This document shows positions 1 to 12,124 of a stretch of 64,000 bases of DNA, piece by piece (the stretch's first letter is position 1; every line of letters begins with the position of its first letter). The stretch is from Rhizoclosmatium globosum. Lineage: Eukaryota > Chytridiomycota > Chytridiomycetes > Chytridiales > Chytriomycetaceae. The DNA lies in assembly GCA_002104985.1 (NCBI GenBank), contig MCGO01000169.1, forward strand, positions 1 to 64,000, in the 5' to 3' direction. The notes under the pieces are model-generated. The model was not told the DNA's origin. It did no database searches and saw nothing but the letters and a program-made list of their open reading frames with translations. A program made the translations under genes and the position numbers.

Positions 1-3000
1 CAGAGAGGGACCAATTTTCCAGGACCCTCTTCGTGTAAAAAAAACGTAAGATCCAATATGACGAGATGAGGCTGGAACCAAACCTACGTGAGGGCGGAAA
101 TGAAAGAGATCAAGTCGGTGGTTTTTACGGGTTTCAAAAGGGTTTCTCTATTTAAATCGACGCCACTACTACTTATCTTAAATTTCTTGGCAGATCTTCC
201 AAATTCGTTTCTTGGCAACGCAAGCCTCAACGATAATCAATCAACAACACTTTCTTTATAAGTGAAATGACCAGAAATTGTGATGTTGAAACTCTGACTG
301 TCTGATAAGCTTTCTTTTATAGAACGTATATTTGTGTGTGGGAACTGAGCGATGGCTTATGACAGGATGGAAGGGGGTGCGGACCGTGGTCACAATCTTT
401 GACCTGTCCTTGTTTCAAGAAGAAAGCTGTTCCATTCATTATTTCGTTCTCTCAACATCTTATTGAACATATTATCGCTGTCATGTTCTGACACTAGTTT
501 CGTCGTTGTCCTCCACAAAGTGCCTTCGTGAAGATGCCTCTTTGATCATATCTTCGATCATGCTACTCTTCCGTCATCGCTTGAAGAAAAAACGAGGCGA
601 AGTTCTATAAGATTTCAAAGATCAAGATCCATTGCTTACGAATCCCAAAATCGTGGGTGGAAATCCTTCGTGGGCCACAAGCCCAACTTGACGCATTCAA
701 AAAGACGACACCGCCACAATCACAACACAAATTGAATCCTCCAAAGTATGTCTACCAAATCAAAGTCATCGGCTCAAGACCTATCAATCGATGTTGAACA
801 ACAACTGTCAAAATACAGTGCTCCGCCTGTTGTTGGCGAGGCAACTGACCCCTTCTCCTTCATCACTCTATCTTGGCTTTCCAAGATGGTTTGGGTTGGA
901 TACAAGCGTCCCCTGCAGTTCACAGATCTGCCACTGATACCCGAAAAGTCCAAGTCAGATGCAGTCGCTCACATCATGGATCCCTTCTATGCAAAACTCA
1001 AAGTGTACCTCAAAGACAAGTCTGCCTTTAAAAAGCCTCCAAGTTATTTTGGCGACATTTGGCGTGCTGTTTGGTTGCCTTACGTTTTCTCCGTGTTTCT
1101 TGACGCAACCGCAACTGTCTTGCGTACAACACAACCAGCAGTGATGGCGGCCATCATCAATTACCTTGCTTCAGGCGACTCGGGTTTTTTCATCAAAGAC
1201 CCATATGGACTTGCCATCTTTTACTTTATGATGTCTTTCTTGTCGCTGGTTTTCCAACAGGCCGTGATGCAAATGTTCCGAAAGATGCGTTACAAGTTGA
1301 GTTTTTTTGATTAAATTGCTTAAGTAAGCATCTTTTAACGCTTATATCAGCATCCGAAGCACAATCATGACTGCTATCTATCCAAATCTCTCAAACTCTC
1401 AAATGCAAGTGCTGCTGAATTCACGAAGGGACGAATCCTCCAAATGGTCAACGTTGATGTCCCAGCTCTCGCAGAAGCCGTTCGCTCCTCACATCAAATC
1501 CTTCTTGTTCCTTTCCAACTAGCCTTCTCGTTCTACTACTTGTCTACTCTGTTTGGTTCCGGCTTGTATCCAGTGGGAATCGTTGCTGGTGTTTTTCTTC
1601 TCATCGCGCCAGGCCTCATGTTTTTGATCATCACATCGCAAGAGAAATACATGAAGTCAGGAGACGTTCGTCTTGCTCGCCTTCGCGAGATTCTTGAAGG
1701 CATGAAAATGATTAAGATGCGAGGCCAAGAAAGCTATTTCACCAAAGTGTTGAGTGATGTGCGCCAAACGCAGTTGAAGGCTGTGTTTGGAATGCTGGTT
1801 GGGTTGTTTGGGTTCGTGTTTATGGTTTTGGTTGTGCCATATGGAATGATGATCGGAACTTTTATGGTTTATGGTAAAGTGCTCAAGCTTATTAGATATT
1901 TCTTTGACTGATGCTATTATATTAGCTTCACGTGTTTCTGTGCTGGATCCAGCCGTCTTGTTTCCAGCCACAACATACTTCTTCAACATTTTCGAGCCCA
2001 TGGAAGCACTCCCCATGATTGTCGCTGGAATTTCATCGGCTCTTGTGTCATGGAACCGTATCCGCAAGTTCATGTTGGCTGATGAATCTGAGTTTGTCAC
2101 TCTTCCTCCGAGTGATTCTACAAAGGGAGAAGCAATTAGTATTGTGAACGGAACATTCCGTTGGGAAGCGGTCAAGAAGGAAGGCGAGGATGAGAAGGAA
2201 AAGGAAAAGGAAAAGGAAAGGCCCAGAAACAAGAAGAAAAGATGGTAGATAAGAAAGCAAAGAAGGGTGGGAAGAAGCAAGTTGACACGCCGACCCCCGT
2301 CGAGATTTTGCCTCTGTTCAAGAATCTGGATCTTTCGATTGCTGCTGGAAAGTTAACTGCCATTGTTGGAACTGTTGGTAAGTTCATCCTTATTTTCGCA
2401 TTCCCTTCCTGACCTATTTTATCAGGCTCTGGGAAGTCGAGTTTGCTCTCTGCTCTTACTGGTGAAAATGACGTGTCTTGAGGGGAAAGTTCTGTCTACG
2501 GATCCGTTGCGCTCTGTCAAAACAGACTTGGCTCATGTCATGGATGTTCGTAGTAACATTCTGTTTGGTCGCGAGCTGAACCAATCACGATTGGACGATG
2601 TCATTCATTCTTGCGGATGGCTGTTGACATCCAGCAGTTCCAACATGGATTGGATACCGAGATCGGTGAGAAAGGTATCGCACTCTCGGGTGGTCAGAAA
2701 GCTCGTGTTTCACTTGGGTAATTGTTTGCCTTTCAATTTAACGTTTTTGCTTATTATCAACCTCGCTATAGCCCGCGCCGTGTACAGTGATGCTGATATC
2801 TACCTCCTTGATGACCCCTTGGCTGCTCTCGACGCTCACGTCGGCAAACACGTCTTTGACGAGCTTATCAAAAAGTCCCTTGATGGCAAAACTCGCGTTT
2901 TGGTAACCCACCAACTCCACGTTCTACCCCATGTCGACCACATTATTGTTTTGGACAAGGGCGTGATTGTCGAACAGGGAAGCTTCGAGCAACTTGCCAT

Positions 3001-5242
3001 TAACGGACCCGAAACTGGCCTCCTCAAGGAAATGCTCAAGAACCATGCGCTTGAAGATGAATCAACAAAAGTCAAGAAAACAAAGACTGTAATCAGACTG
3101 AAAAGAAAGCTGATGGTGTAATAGGTGAATCGGAGGGTCTTTTGAAGGAGGAAGATCGCCAAACAGGTGCAGTTGGAAAGAAATATGTTGCAAACTATTT
3201 CAAGGAAAGCGGTGGCTTCTACATGCTGTACATTATCATTTTGGCGTCTTTGTTGTATGGAGCGTTAAGTTTCATGCAGAATCTTTGGTTGACTTTTTGG
3301 TCAGATGATAGTTATGGTCAAACAACACGTTGGGGCCTTCATCCTTCTGATTACATCACCGTCTACACCATTGTTGTTGCTGCTACTTTTGTATTTGGAG
3401 GTAAGCTCAAATTAGTCGCTTGAATTGAATCTCAATCAACCACAACAGCATTTATGGTTGGAATCATCGAGTTTACTGCTTATCGTACATCTAAAGCATA
3501 CCATGCCAAAGCTGTAGCTGGTCTTTTCCGTGCGCCTATGTCCTTCTTTGACTCTCAGCCCTTGGGCAGAATTATCAATAGGTGAGTGCTTGATCTTGAT
3601 ATCAATGAGACCATTATACCAATGCCCATTTTCAACAGAATGACCAAAGATATGGAAACGCTAGACTTACAAATTTGGAACAATATGGTCAACTTCTTCG
3701 TACTTTTGGCACTTGGATCTTCAAAACCTTGCAGCAGTCATATACTCGACGCTTTACACTCTTAGTAAGTTAATCGTCAATGGAATGATACAAAACTAAT
3801 TCTTATCCAGTCTTTTGTGTTTTTCCTGTCCTTCCTCTATTACTACCTGCTCGAAATGTACCGATCCAACCAACGCGAAATCCGTCGTTTGGCAGCCCTT
3901 CAACGTTCCCCGTTGAACGCATACATTTCTGAATGTATCGGAGGAAGCTCTACAATCAGAGCATTCCAAGTTAGTGCTCGCACGATTCACCATCAACGTG
4001 AGCTTATGGACAAGTCGTTATGCCTGAGTGGACTCTTGAAAATGTATACAACTGGTTCTCCATCCGTCTTCAAGTTTGCTTGAGTTCCATCACCCTCTTC
4101 ATTGTCTTGTTCGCTGTTGGTACTCACATGAGCGCATTTACTGTTGGTCTGGCCTTGAATGGTGTTGGAAGCTTGGGAGATTTGTTTTTTCAACTCTATT
4201 ACTGCCTTCTCTCGTTTGGAGTCGGATTTTGTTGCTGCTGAACGTTTGGATCTCTACTGCAATGACTTGGAACGTGAGGCACCTGACCACTTGGACTCTG
4301 ATCCTGTTGAAGGCACATGGCCAACAGAAGGTCGCATTTCAATCAAGGATCTTGAAGTCAAATATTCGTCCAAGTTTGATCCTGTCATCAAGAATCTTTC
4401 AGTTGAGATTAAAGGGAGCGAAAAGATTGGAGTCGTTGGTCGAACTGGTTCAGGAAAATCCACCCTGATGACTGCGTTGTTCAGAATCGTCGAGCCAACC
4501 AAAGGAACTGTTTTGATTGACGGTGTTGACGTTTCGAGAGTTGGCCTCAACGCTCTCCGCAGCAGACTTCAAATTATTCCACAAGACCCAGTACTTTTCA
4601 CAGGAACTATTCGCAGTAACATTGACGTTGAGGGTAAATTTCAGATCAGCAGATTTGGGAAGCGCTTGAGTTTGTAGGCTTGAAGGATTACGTTTCAGAA
4701 CTCACTGAAAAGTTGGATGCCCCAGTTGCTGAACGAGGAGAGAACCTCTCTGTCGGCCAACGTCAGTTAATGATGCTTGCCAGCGCTATTTGCCACCGCC
4801 CTAAAATCCTCATTATGGATGAAGCAAGTTCTGCTGTTGATCAAGCAGCTGATTTACTTATTCAGTCGTCGATTCACACCCATTTCAAGGAAACTACTGT
4901 TATTTCAATCGCCCATAGAATCAATACCATTGCCTCATTTGATCGCATCATGGTTTTGGATGCAGGTAAACTGGTTGAATACGACAGCCCTGGCAATTTG
5001 TTAAAACAACCAGAGAGCATTTTCAAGTCTTTGGTTGATGCTACTGGTACAGCAAATGCTGCAGTTGTAACTGCGATTGCCAATCACACTTTGTAATTTA
5101 TTGACCCAATAAATAAACAAGTTCCTTTGGTTTTACGCCAAGCTTTTCTCATAAAAACACCTCTGTTTAAAATAATATGTCTCTATTTCTTTGCTTCCCC
5201 GAACTGGGCATTGTTTTTTCGTGTTGTTTCTTTCTGTCAAGA
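1..5242. repeat. Inverted duplication, arm A (about 5.2 kb, truncated by window start)
   Basis: Reading the + strand from base 1 reproduces the reverse complement of the stretch ending at 47233. The match continues through an ABC transporter gene to about 5242 (paired with about 41965). The upstream and coding parts are roughly 99% alike by eye. Past the stop codon the two arms diverge sharply, with many small indels, and similarity ends at the shared motif GTCAAGAT. Arm A lacks about 10 bp near position 210 that arm B has. The match is still perfect at base 1, so the repeat may extend outside the window. Confidence 0.95.
748..5095 (+). pseudogene. ABCC (MRP-type) ABC transporter, copy A, multiply frameshifted
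   Basis: This is a near-identical partner of the intact minus-strand gene at 42116-46471, with the same intron positions and an identical first exon (188 codons read from 748, running a few codons into intron 1). Compared with that copy it has at least ten single-base coding indels, near 1382, 2219, 2466, 2520, 2540, 2617, 3094, 3723, 4015, 4190 and 4641. Most lengthen or shorten a run of one base. They break the reading frame from exon 2 onward, although Walker A, signature and Walker B segments of both nucleotide-binding domains remain recognisable in pieces. Coding substitutions are few (for example Ile-Val for Ile-Phe near 3375). Either it is a very recent pseudogene, or the sequence is unpolished because reads from two almost identical copies were confused. 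Confidence 0.8.
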
Positions 5243-5415
5243 TGACTGTTTCACCTAAAGAGAACCGCGTACTTTATATAGCTCTACCCACTAGGAAAAA
5301 AATAGGGGAATGGAGAATCTTTCAGTTCACATTGTGCAATTGGTAGATGAGGGAAATAAAACGAAACACTGCATGATATTTAGAGAGAAAACCAACAAAA
5401 AAAACAAACATTAAC
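5096..5415. other. 3' flank of copy A; end of inverted repeat
   Basis: Bases up to about 5242 are the diverged 3' UTR part of the inverted repeat, with an AATAAA-type signal just after the stop (near 5109). The rest to 5415 is AT-rich and shows no gene. Confidence 0.6.
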
Positions 5416-6265
5416 TTAGGCATCGGCCTTTTCAGAGGATGATTTTTCATCAACTCCAGACCCAACCAACTGAAAGAAGAACTTGGCCTTCTCCTTGGTC
5501 ACTTCAAGTTGGTGCTTTTTGAGCTTCAAATCAGCCTTTTGAGTGTTGATGCCAATCTGATGAGTCATCTTTGATGCTCCCTGTGGGCGTTTTTAGCGTT
5601 TTGTTTATGCAGCTCGGAATTTACTTACAATGTGATATCAAGACAAGTGAAGTCAGTTTGGGTATATTGATTGACAGATGAGAATGGTTCGTTCAACTGA
5701 ATCCTATCTGGAGATACCTATTAGCGATGTAGATCTTGAATATGAATCCTCACCTGTGTCACTTCCTTCAGAGTCTTTATACGTTATGGTATCAGTAGAT
5801 GCGGCGGGTTGCTGAATAGTTTCGGACATGGTGTCAACAGACGCGGGATGTGGCATGGATGAAGGCGATGACGTTTCGGACTTGGTGTCAACAGATGCAA
5901 AATGTTGTGAGTGCTTCCACCAAGTTGCAGGGTGGGCCATTTGGCAGAACGCTTGATACACCGACATTTTTGGAGACAGTTGGTTTTTTTGATTCCATAT
6001 GCCAAGACAAACGTTGCACCAGGCGGGGCTGTATCATCAAGGCGGTACACGTAGCATTTGTATCGCAGGCTGTGAATTGAGCTTCGAGGCTCGTTCTGCT
6101 GTAGATACGTCTGCGTCCTGTTTCAAGGAGTGTTCCGTCGGCAATGAGTGCGTTGGCGAAGGGACCAAGTCCGTCAAAGCTCTTCGAAACCAAATTCTTT
6201 CTCAGATCTGCTTCGTTCTTGTGCAGGTATGTGGCCACAATCCGAACGGGTGCACTGAGTGACAT
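5416..6265 (-). CDS. Hypothetical protein, reading frame uncertain
   Basis: The N-terminal part starts at the ATG at 6265 (MSLSAPVRIVATYLHKN) and reads well to about 6045, where the sensible frame slips by one base into a segment reading YRLDDTAPPGATFVLAYGI. After an A7 run it becomes Ser/Thr-rich and repetitive (two ASVDT-K/M-SET motifs). A short intron (donor near 5720, acceptor near 5580) leads to a lysine-rich C-terminal exon ending KSSSEKADA at 5416. I do not recognise the family. The one-base slips lie at or near homopolymers, so this is either a real gene with sequencing indels or a decaying one. A TATA-like element (near 6300) lies upstream. Confidence 0.4.
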
Positions 6266-7762
6266 TTTCAACCACAGTGTGTTTGAATATGGGCGGGATT
6301 TATATTGTGACAGATTGCTCTTTATTTGAATGTTGTCCGAACACGTTTATTCAACACGAAATAAGGACGTAGTTGCAGTCTTCGAAGCCGAGGGGTTCGG
6401 CGCCTGTGTATACCAAGGAAGTCTTGGTAACTATGCAAACACTGCCTTGCCCCATCACATGGGTGCTAGCCAGCTAGGAACGCGAGACTGCGACGTTTCA
6501 GTGCGTGTGGACTGTGTCAGGATTAGGCAGGTCAGGAACAGATGTGATAATAAAGAGGAAACAATTTGTACCAACATGAACTCTCAATCGAATTCAGAAT
6601 CATGAAGCAGATTGCTGCGTAAGAAAGATTTTGAAGTCACTGGAGCAAAGGGAAGGAAGCTCGAATGTTTGCTTTGACAGGGGCATACTCCAAATATCTC
6701 TACCGAGAAGTTGAAGATATTCACGTAAGTGCTTGAAGTCAATGGCAAACGAAAGGAGAGTTATGAATGATAGCAAAGCCAGAAGGTGTGGAGTGAGGAG
6801 TTTAATTTGAGCGAGACATAGAATGACTTCTCACCTCACTTAAGCCGAATGACGTAATTTAGCTAAATACAGCGTAGGAGAGATGACTCCTGCTTTGTCA
6901 TTCGTGAAGACGGCGAAGGTGTTTTCGTGATTGTTTTCAGCGGGTTGTTTTTTTGACATCCTGTTTTCGGGAAGTTTAAAACTTGAATGTCCGAAATAGT
7001 TTATAGTGTTGTCATTCAAGTTCAGTTGACCCAATCAACGTTTCCCAGTGCTTGTTGTTTCTGAGGGATTAAACGAATCATTGATGAGCAACTCAACTTT
7101 GCTAAAATTTAGGTTACAGCAATCATGCCCAACCCTGAAGCATACATTAGTGGAAAATCAAACAGATCGTATTATTTTACGCATTATTGAAACTTAATTT
7201 GAAGTCGGCTGATTTGTGGAATCGAGCTACTCTCCGCGACAAACTGCCCCCCACTTGACACCACAGTCGGTAGACCACCACGAAGATTGGATCCGAAACC
7301 ATGAGCTTGCTTCCAACGTGGAAGTAGCCAAGTCCATATTAGCTGCGATGGATATACATTCAAATATACACCTTCAAATGTGTGCGATACAACGCGTAGT
7401 ACAGAATGCGCAATGAAACGAACGATTGAGGCTTGTGGTTCACGTTTTAGGTGAGAACTTACTGTAACTTAATCTCTGTTCGCCCCTTGATGTTCATACA
7501 CTGATGCCCTTTTCGTTGCTTGCCACCTTCCTCCGATACTACAGAACTTTCAATCGAAACTCAGACGCATCTTTCTGTTCTCTTTGTTGGACAGTTTGCT
7601 CCATACAACCAGTGCGACCAACCAAAAACGCGGATAAAGATTTAAAGACACCATACGGCATCCTTTTATTTGATGAATCTTATCCATTGCAAAATGATCC
7701 ATGAAGTACGAGCAGTATATCCGACACACACACATCATCACGATCGGTACTGTTGAAACGAT
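6266..7762. other. Long intergenic region without a supported gene
   Basis: About 1.5 kb between the uncertain gene and QCR8. Open frames on both strands are short, have no recognisable family and no convincing splice partners. I see no repeat, tRNA or clear regulatory motif. Confidence 0.5.
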
Positions 7763-8149
7763 TTAGTGGTCAGCACCACCTTCCTGAGTCTTCAAGTAAG
7801 CCTTGGTGTGGTAGTAGTTGTTCTGCTTCACGGCCCAGTCACCCAAGAAGTAGTAGAAGGCAAGAGGAGGGAGGATGAAGAGAGACTGACGACCGATACG
7901 GAAGGCGAACTTTGGGGCTCCAGTGCTGAAGACGCCCTTGAACAAGTTCTGCTGGAAAGGAGAGATTTGGTGCTCTGATGTGGGTGAGTCAGTTTTGGTT
8001 GGTTGGGTTTCATTGTGAAGGAAGTGCGATCAAAGGGTGCGTCTCACCGTAGTATCCATTGATTCTGCTGAGGTTTCCGAACCAAGAGCTGACGATGTGT
8101 TAGTTGAAAGAGCAAGGTAGAGAGAGACGTCTACTCACTGGCCTCCCAT
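7763..8149 (-). CDS. QCR8: Cytochrome bc1 complex subunit 8 (ubiquinone-binding, QCR8)
   Basis: Small subunit of mitochondrial respiratory complex III, sitting beside cytochrome b in the inner membrane. Three exons join cleanly: 8149-8139 (MGG plus two bases), 8088-8048 and 7974-7763, giving about 88 residues. The spliced protein has the family's pattern: a short matrix N terminus with Gly-Tyr-Tyr, the ISPFQQNLFKGVF segment, a basic stretch, one membrane helix (about LFILPPLAFYYFLGDW) and a polar C terminus. There is no cleavable presequence, as is usual for QCR8. Start and exon 1 are chosen because GTGAGT follows ATGGGAGGCCA directly. It is divergent from calmodulin, about 415 bp away. Confidence 0.9.
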
Positions 8150-8565
8150 TTTCAAGTTTTGTGTCAGGTCAAAAAAGCGAAAACATCCAAGTAGAAATCT
8201 ACTATTTATTAACAAGTAGTGAATAAAGAATGGTGCCCACACTGCTTGCATTGCATTGTTTTCTTGTGCTGAACGCCTTTTTTTCAAAGGCTAATTCAGT
8301 AAAACGATTTATTTCAAATATATCGTTTTATTTACGTATGTCGTTTCTAAAGTCGCCGAGGGGGTTTTGGCAATGTTGCAGATGGATGTGGTGCGGATTG
8401 GAGGCGCAACCACCTCCACATGGTCCGCGACTTACAAACCTGTTGCTTCCATAAAACGCATAGCCTGCATATACATGGTTGAACTGCCTTCAGCATAAAA
8501 GATCTTGTCCACACTTTGTGAGGCTGTTCTTGCCGTTCGGTTTAGCGACAAAACAACATCCAAAA
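8150..8565. promoter_or_regulatory. Divergent intergenic region between QCR8 and calmodulin
   Basis: 416 bp holding the upstream sequences of both genes. The QCR8 side is AT-rich (8200-8340) and the calmodulin side GC-richer with a long 5' leader. No specific transcription-factor site is claimed. Confidence 0.4.
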
Positions 8566-9316
<751 letters not shown>

Positions 9317-9423
9317 TGATACATTCGGTTTTGACAGCTGAAGAAAAATAAACACCATTAAAAAACCAAACAAATCTGTGAGCGATATGTATTTATTACT
9401 TGTGCAAAGTTCAATATACCGTT

Positions 9424-12095
9424 TTATTGGGACATTTGGTCGCGAATCAAATTTAAAGCACTTCCAGCCTTAATCCAAGCAATCTGATCCTCGCTCAAAG
9501 TGTGGTTCATTGGAATCACATCCACCTTCCCATCCTTGGAAGTCACCTTCAATGAAACCTTGGACCCTGGCGCCAACTCGCTCAAACCTTGTGTCGAAAT
9601 AGAGCATCCTTCAGTAATCAAATCGTAGTCGTCAGGGTTAGCAAACGTCACTGGGATAACACCTTGCTTCTTCAAGTTTGTTTCGTGGATTCTGGCAAAC
9701 GATCGCGAAATAATGAGTCCACATCCGAGGAAACGTGGTTGCAAAGCAGCGTGTTCACGGGCAGAGCCTTCACCATAGTTCCAGTCACCAATCACAGTCC
9801 ATGGGGTGTTGCTTGCCTTGTAAGCTCGTGCAACGTTGGGGATCGTGTCTTCCTGCAAATTCAAAGGTTCAGAATCAAACTACAAAAAACACACAAAGAA
9901 CCTCACCTTTCCAGAAAGTTCGTTCGTCACAGAGTTGATTTTTCCATTGTACGCATTCACAGCTCCAATAAGAGTGTTGTTGGCGAGGTTGTCCAAGTGG
10001 CCCTTGTACTTTAACCAAACACCGGCAGCACTGATGTGATCCGTCGTGCACTTTCCTTGAACTTTAACAAGAACTTTCAAGTTCCCCATGTCGCGACCGT
10101 TCCATGCATCGAATGGTTCGAGGACTTGGAGACGTTGGGAGGCTGGGTCGATTGTGATTTGGACGGATTCATCAGGTTGTGGAGTTGCGGAGGGCTTGAA
10201 TTCAAGGCGACCTGTGACAAATGGTTTAAGTGGGATTCAAACTTTGGAATTCAGACAAACCAGCGTCGAAGCCTTTGGAGGGCAAAGAGTTACCAGTTGG
10301 TGGAGCAAGCTTGAATGGCTTTCCGTCCTTGTCATTCAGAGTATCCGTGATTGGGTTGAAGCTCAAACGACCTGAGAGAGCCATGGAAGTAACAATCTGA
10401 AAGGGTTTTTAAAAAAGACTGTTTTGATCAAATTGAAGTAGACGCTAATACCTCCGGTGAAGCCAAAAAGTTCATGGTCTTGTTAGATCCATCGTTTCTG
10501 GCTTTGAAGTTTCGGTTAAAGGAAGTCAAGATGGAGTTTTGCTCATTCTTGACTGGATCAGTTCTGTTCCATTGACCAATACCTGATATCAATAGTTATT
10601 ACATTGATGTACTACGATAAGAATAAAAATAAAACTTACATGGTCCACAAGCGTTGGCGAGAACCTTTCCTCCAATTTGTTCCAAATCCTCAGTAATGCC
10701 ATCACGAGCAATTGTGGCACGAACTTGCTCGGAACCAGGAGTAACCAAAAACTCGGCGGTGGTTTTGATTCCATGTGCCTTTGCTTGACGAGCAATGGAG
10801 GACACACGGCTCATGTCTTCGTAAGACGAGTTGGTACAGGATCCAATGAGACCAGCAGACACCACATCATTCCATCCGTTTTTCTTGATCAAGTCCTTGA
10901 ATTGGGAGATTGGTGTCGCCGCATCTATTGCATTGGTTAGAGTCAGATGGGAGGTAAAAAAAGGGGCATACCAGGAGTGAACGGCCCGTTAATGTGCGGC
11001 TCGACAGTCGACAAGTCAATTTCAATGACTTTGTCGTATTCGCAACCAGCATCAGCCTTCAAGAGACCTTCGGCCAAGTATTTGTCGGAGGCATCAGCAG
11101 TCTCACTTCGTCCAGTTGAACGCAAGTAGCTAGCCATTCCCGCATTGTAAGGGAACACAGACGTGGTAGCACCAACCTTTTTTAGGTGTGTGTGAGAGTC
11201 TAAATTGAAAGGATGGAAACCCAAACGACATACCTCGGCTCCCATATTACAGATTGTGGCCATACCAGTACATCCCAAGCTCTCGGTACCGGGCCCAAAG
11301 TACTCAATAATGTAGTTTGTACCTCCTCGAACAGTCAATTTTCCAGCAAGAGCCAGAATAACATCTTTTGGAGTAGCCCAACCACTCAATTTACCCGTCA
11401 ATCTAACACCGAGTACCTTGGGAGCCTTCAATTCCCATGGAATATTGGCCATACCATCGACGGCATCAGCGCCTCCGACACCAATAGCAAGCATACCCAA
11501 ACCACCAGCATTCGGGGTATGAGAATCGGTTCCGAGCATCAGAGTACCAGGCGCAGCATAGTTTTCAAGCACAATCTGGTGAATGATACCACTTCCAGGG
11601 CCCCAGAAGGCGATACCATACTTTTTGGCTGAAGACTCAAGGAAACTGAAGATTTCCTTCTCCTTGATTTTGGAAGCGGTCAAGTCCTGTTCGGCACCAT
11701 TGTGAGCTTGGATCAAGTGGTCGCAGTGGATAGAGGTAGGGACTGTTTTATGGTGGGTAGTTGACGCAATCAGTTTGATGTTCTCTTATCAATGGCCAAT
11801 CAGAAAAAAGAGAGGACGCACCCGCCGTCGTCTTTCTTCCACACAACATAAACTGCAGAATTGCCATCTGAGCCGAGGCGTCCTGCATCGCAACTCTGTC
11901 TGGATTCAGTTTGAGGTAGGTTTCGCCGCGCGTGATTGGCTGGGCGAGGTCGGCTGTCGTCTTCCCGGCCAAGTCCAAGTGCCCGTACAGAATCTTCTCG
12001 GCAAGCGTCAGTTTGTGCGTGACGCCGCCGCTGCTGCGAACGCTCTTGAGGGTTTCGGACACACGGGCGAGGATTTGTGCAGGGCGGTGGACCAT
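9424..12095 (-). CDS. ACO1: Aconitate hydratase, mitochondrial type
   Basis: TCA-cycle [4Fe-4S] enzyme isomerising citrate and isocitrate. The multi-exon gene reads from [19 protein letters not shown] at 12095 to [11 protein letters not shown] at 9424. Hallmarks are [30 protein letters not shown], the cluster cysteines in [16 protein letters not shown] and [14 protein letters not shown], and [15 protein letters not shown]. Introns are short; the one at about 10212-10260 is best placed as 49 nt so that KGFDAG joins RLEFKPSA. The predicted N terminus lacks a mitochondrial presequence. An acceptor-like CTCACTAG just before the ATG suggests a missing upstream presequence exon, which would have to lie in or beyond the neighbouring gene. 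The start is 29 bp from the divergent PLP-enzyme gene. Confidence 0.95.
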
Positions 12096-12124
12096 TTGTC
12101 TAGTGAGTTACGACAAAGAAAAAG

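Noticed and set aside
1657..2280. 207-codon minus-strand frame opposite the ABC transporter
   Set aside because: It is an antisense shadow of conserved transporter coding sequence, with a Phe/Ser/Leu-rich run made by the Lys/Glu-rich linker.
6330..7704. Several 60-90 codon frames in the intergenic region (for example 6330-6605, 7216-7416, 7504-7704)
   Set aside because: No family, no splice partners, no supporting context; frames of this length are expected by chance.
10212..10242. 31-nt micro-intron in aconitase
   Set aside because: A 49-nt intron with the same acceptor and an earlier donor gives a better match to aconitase sequence.
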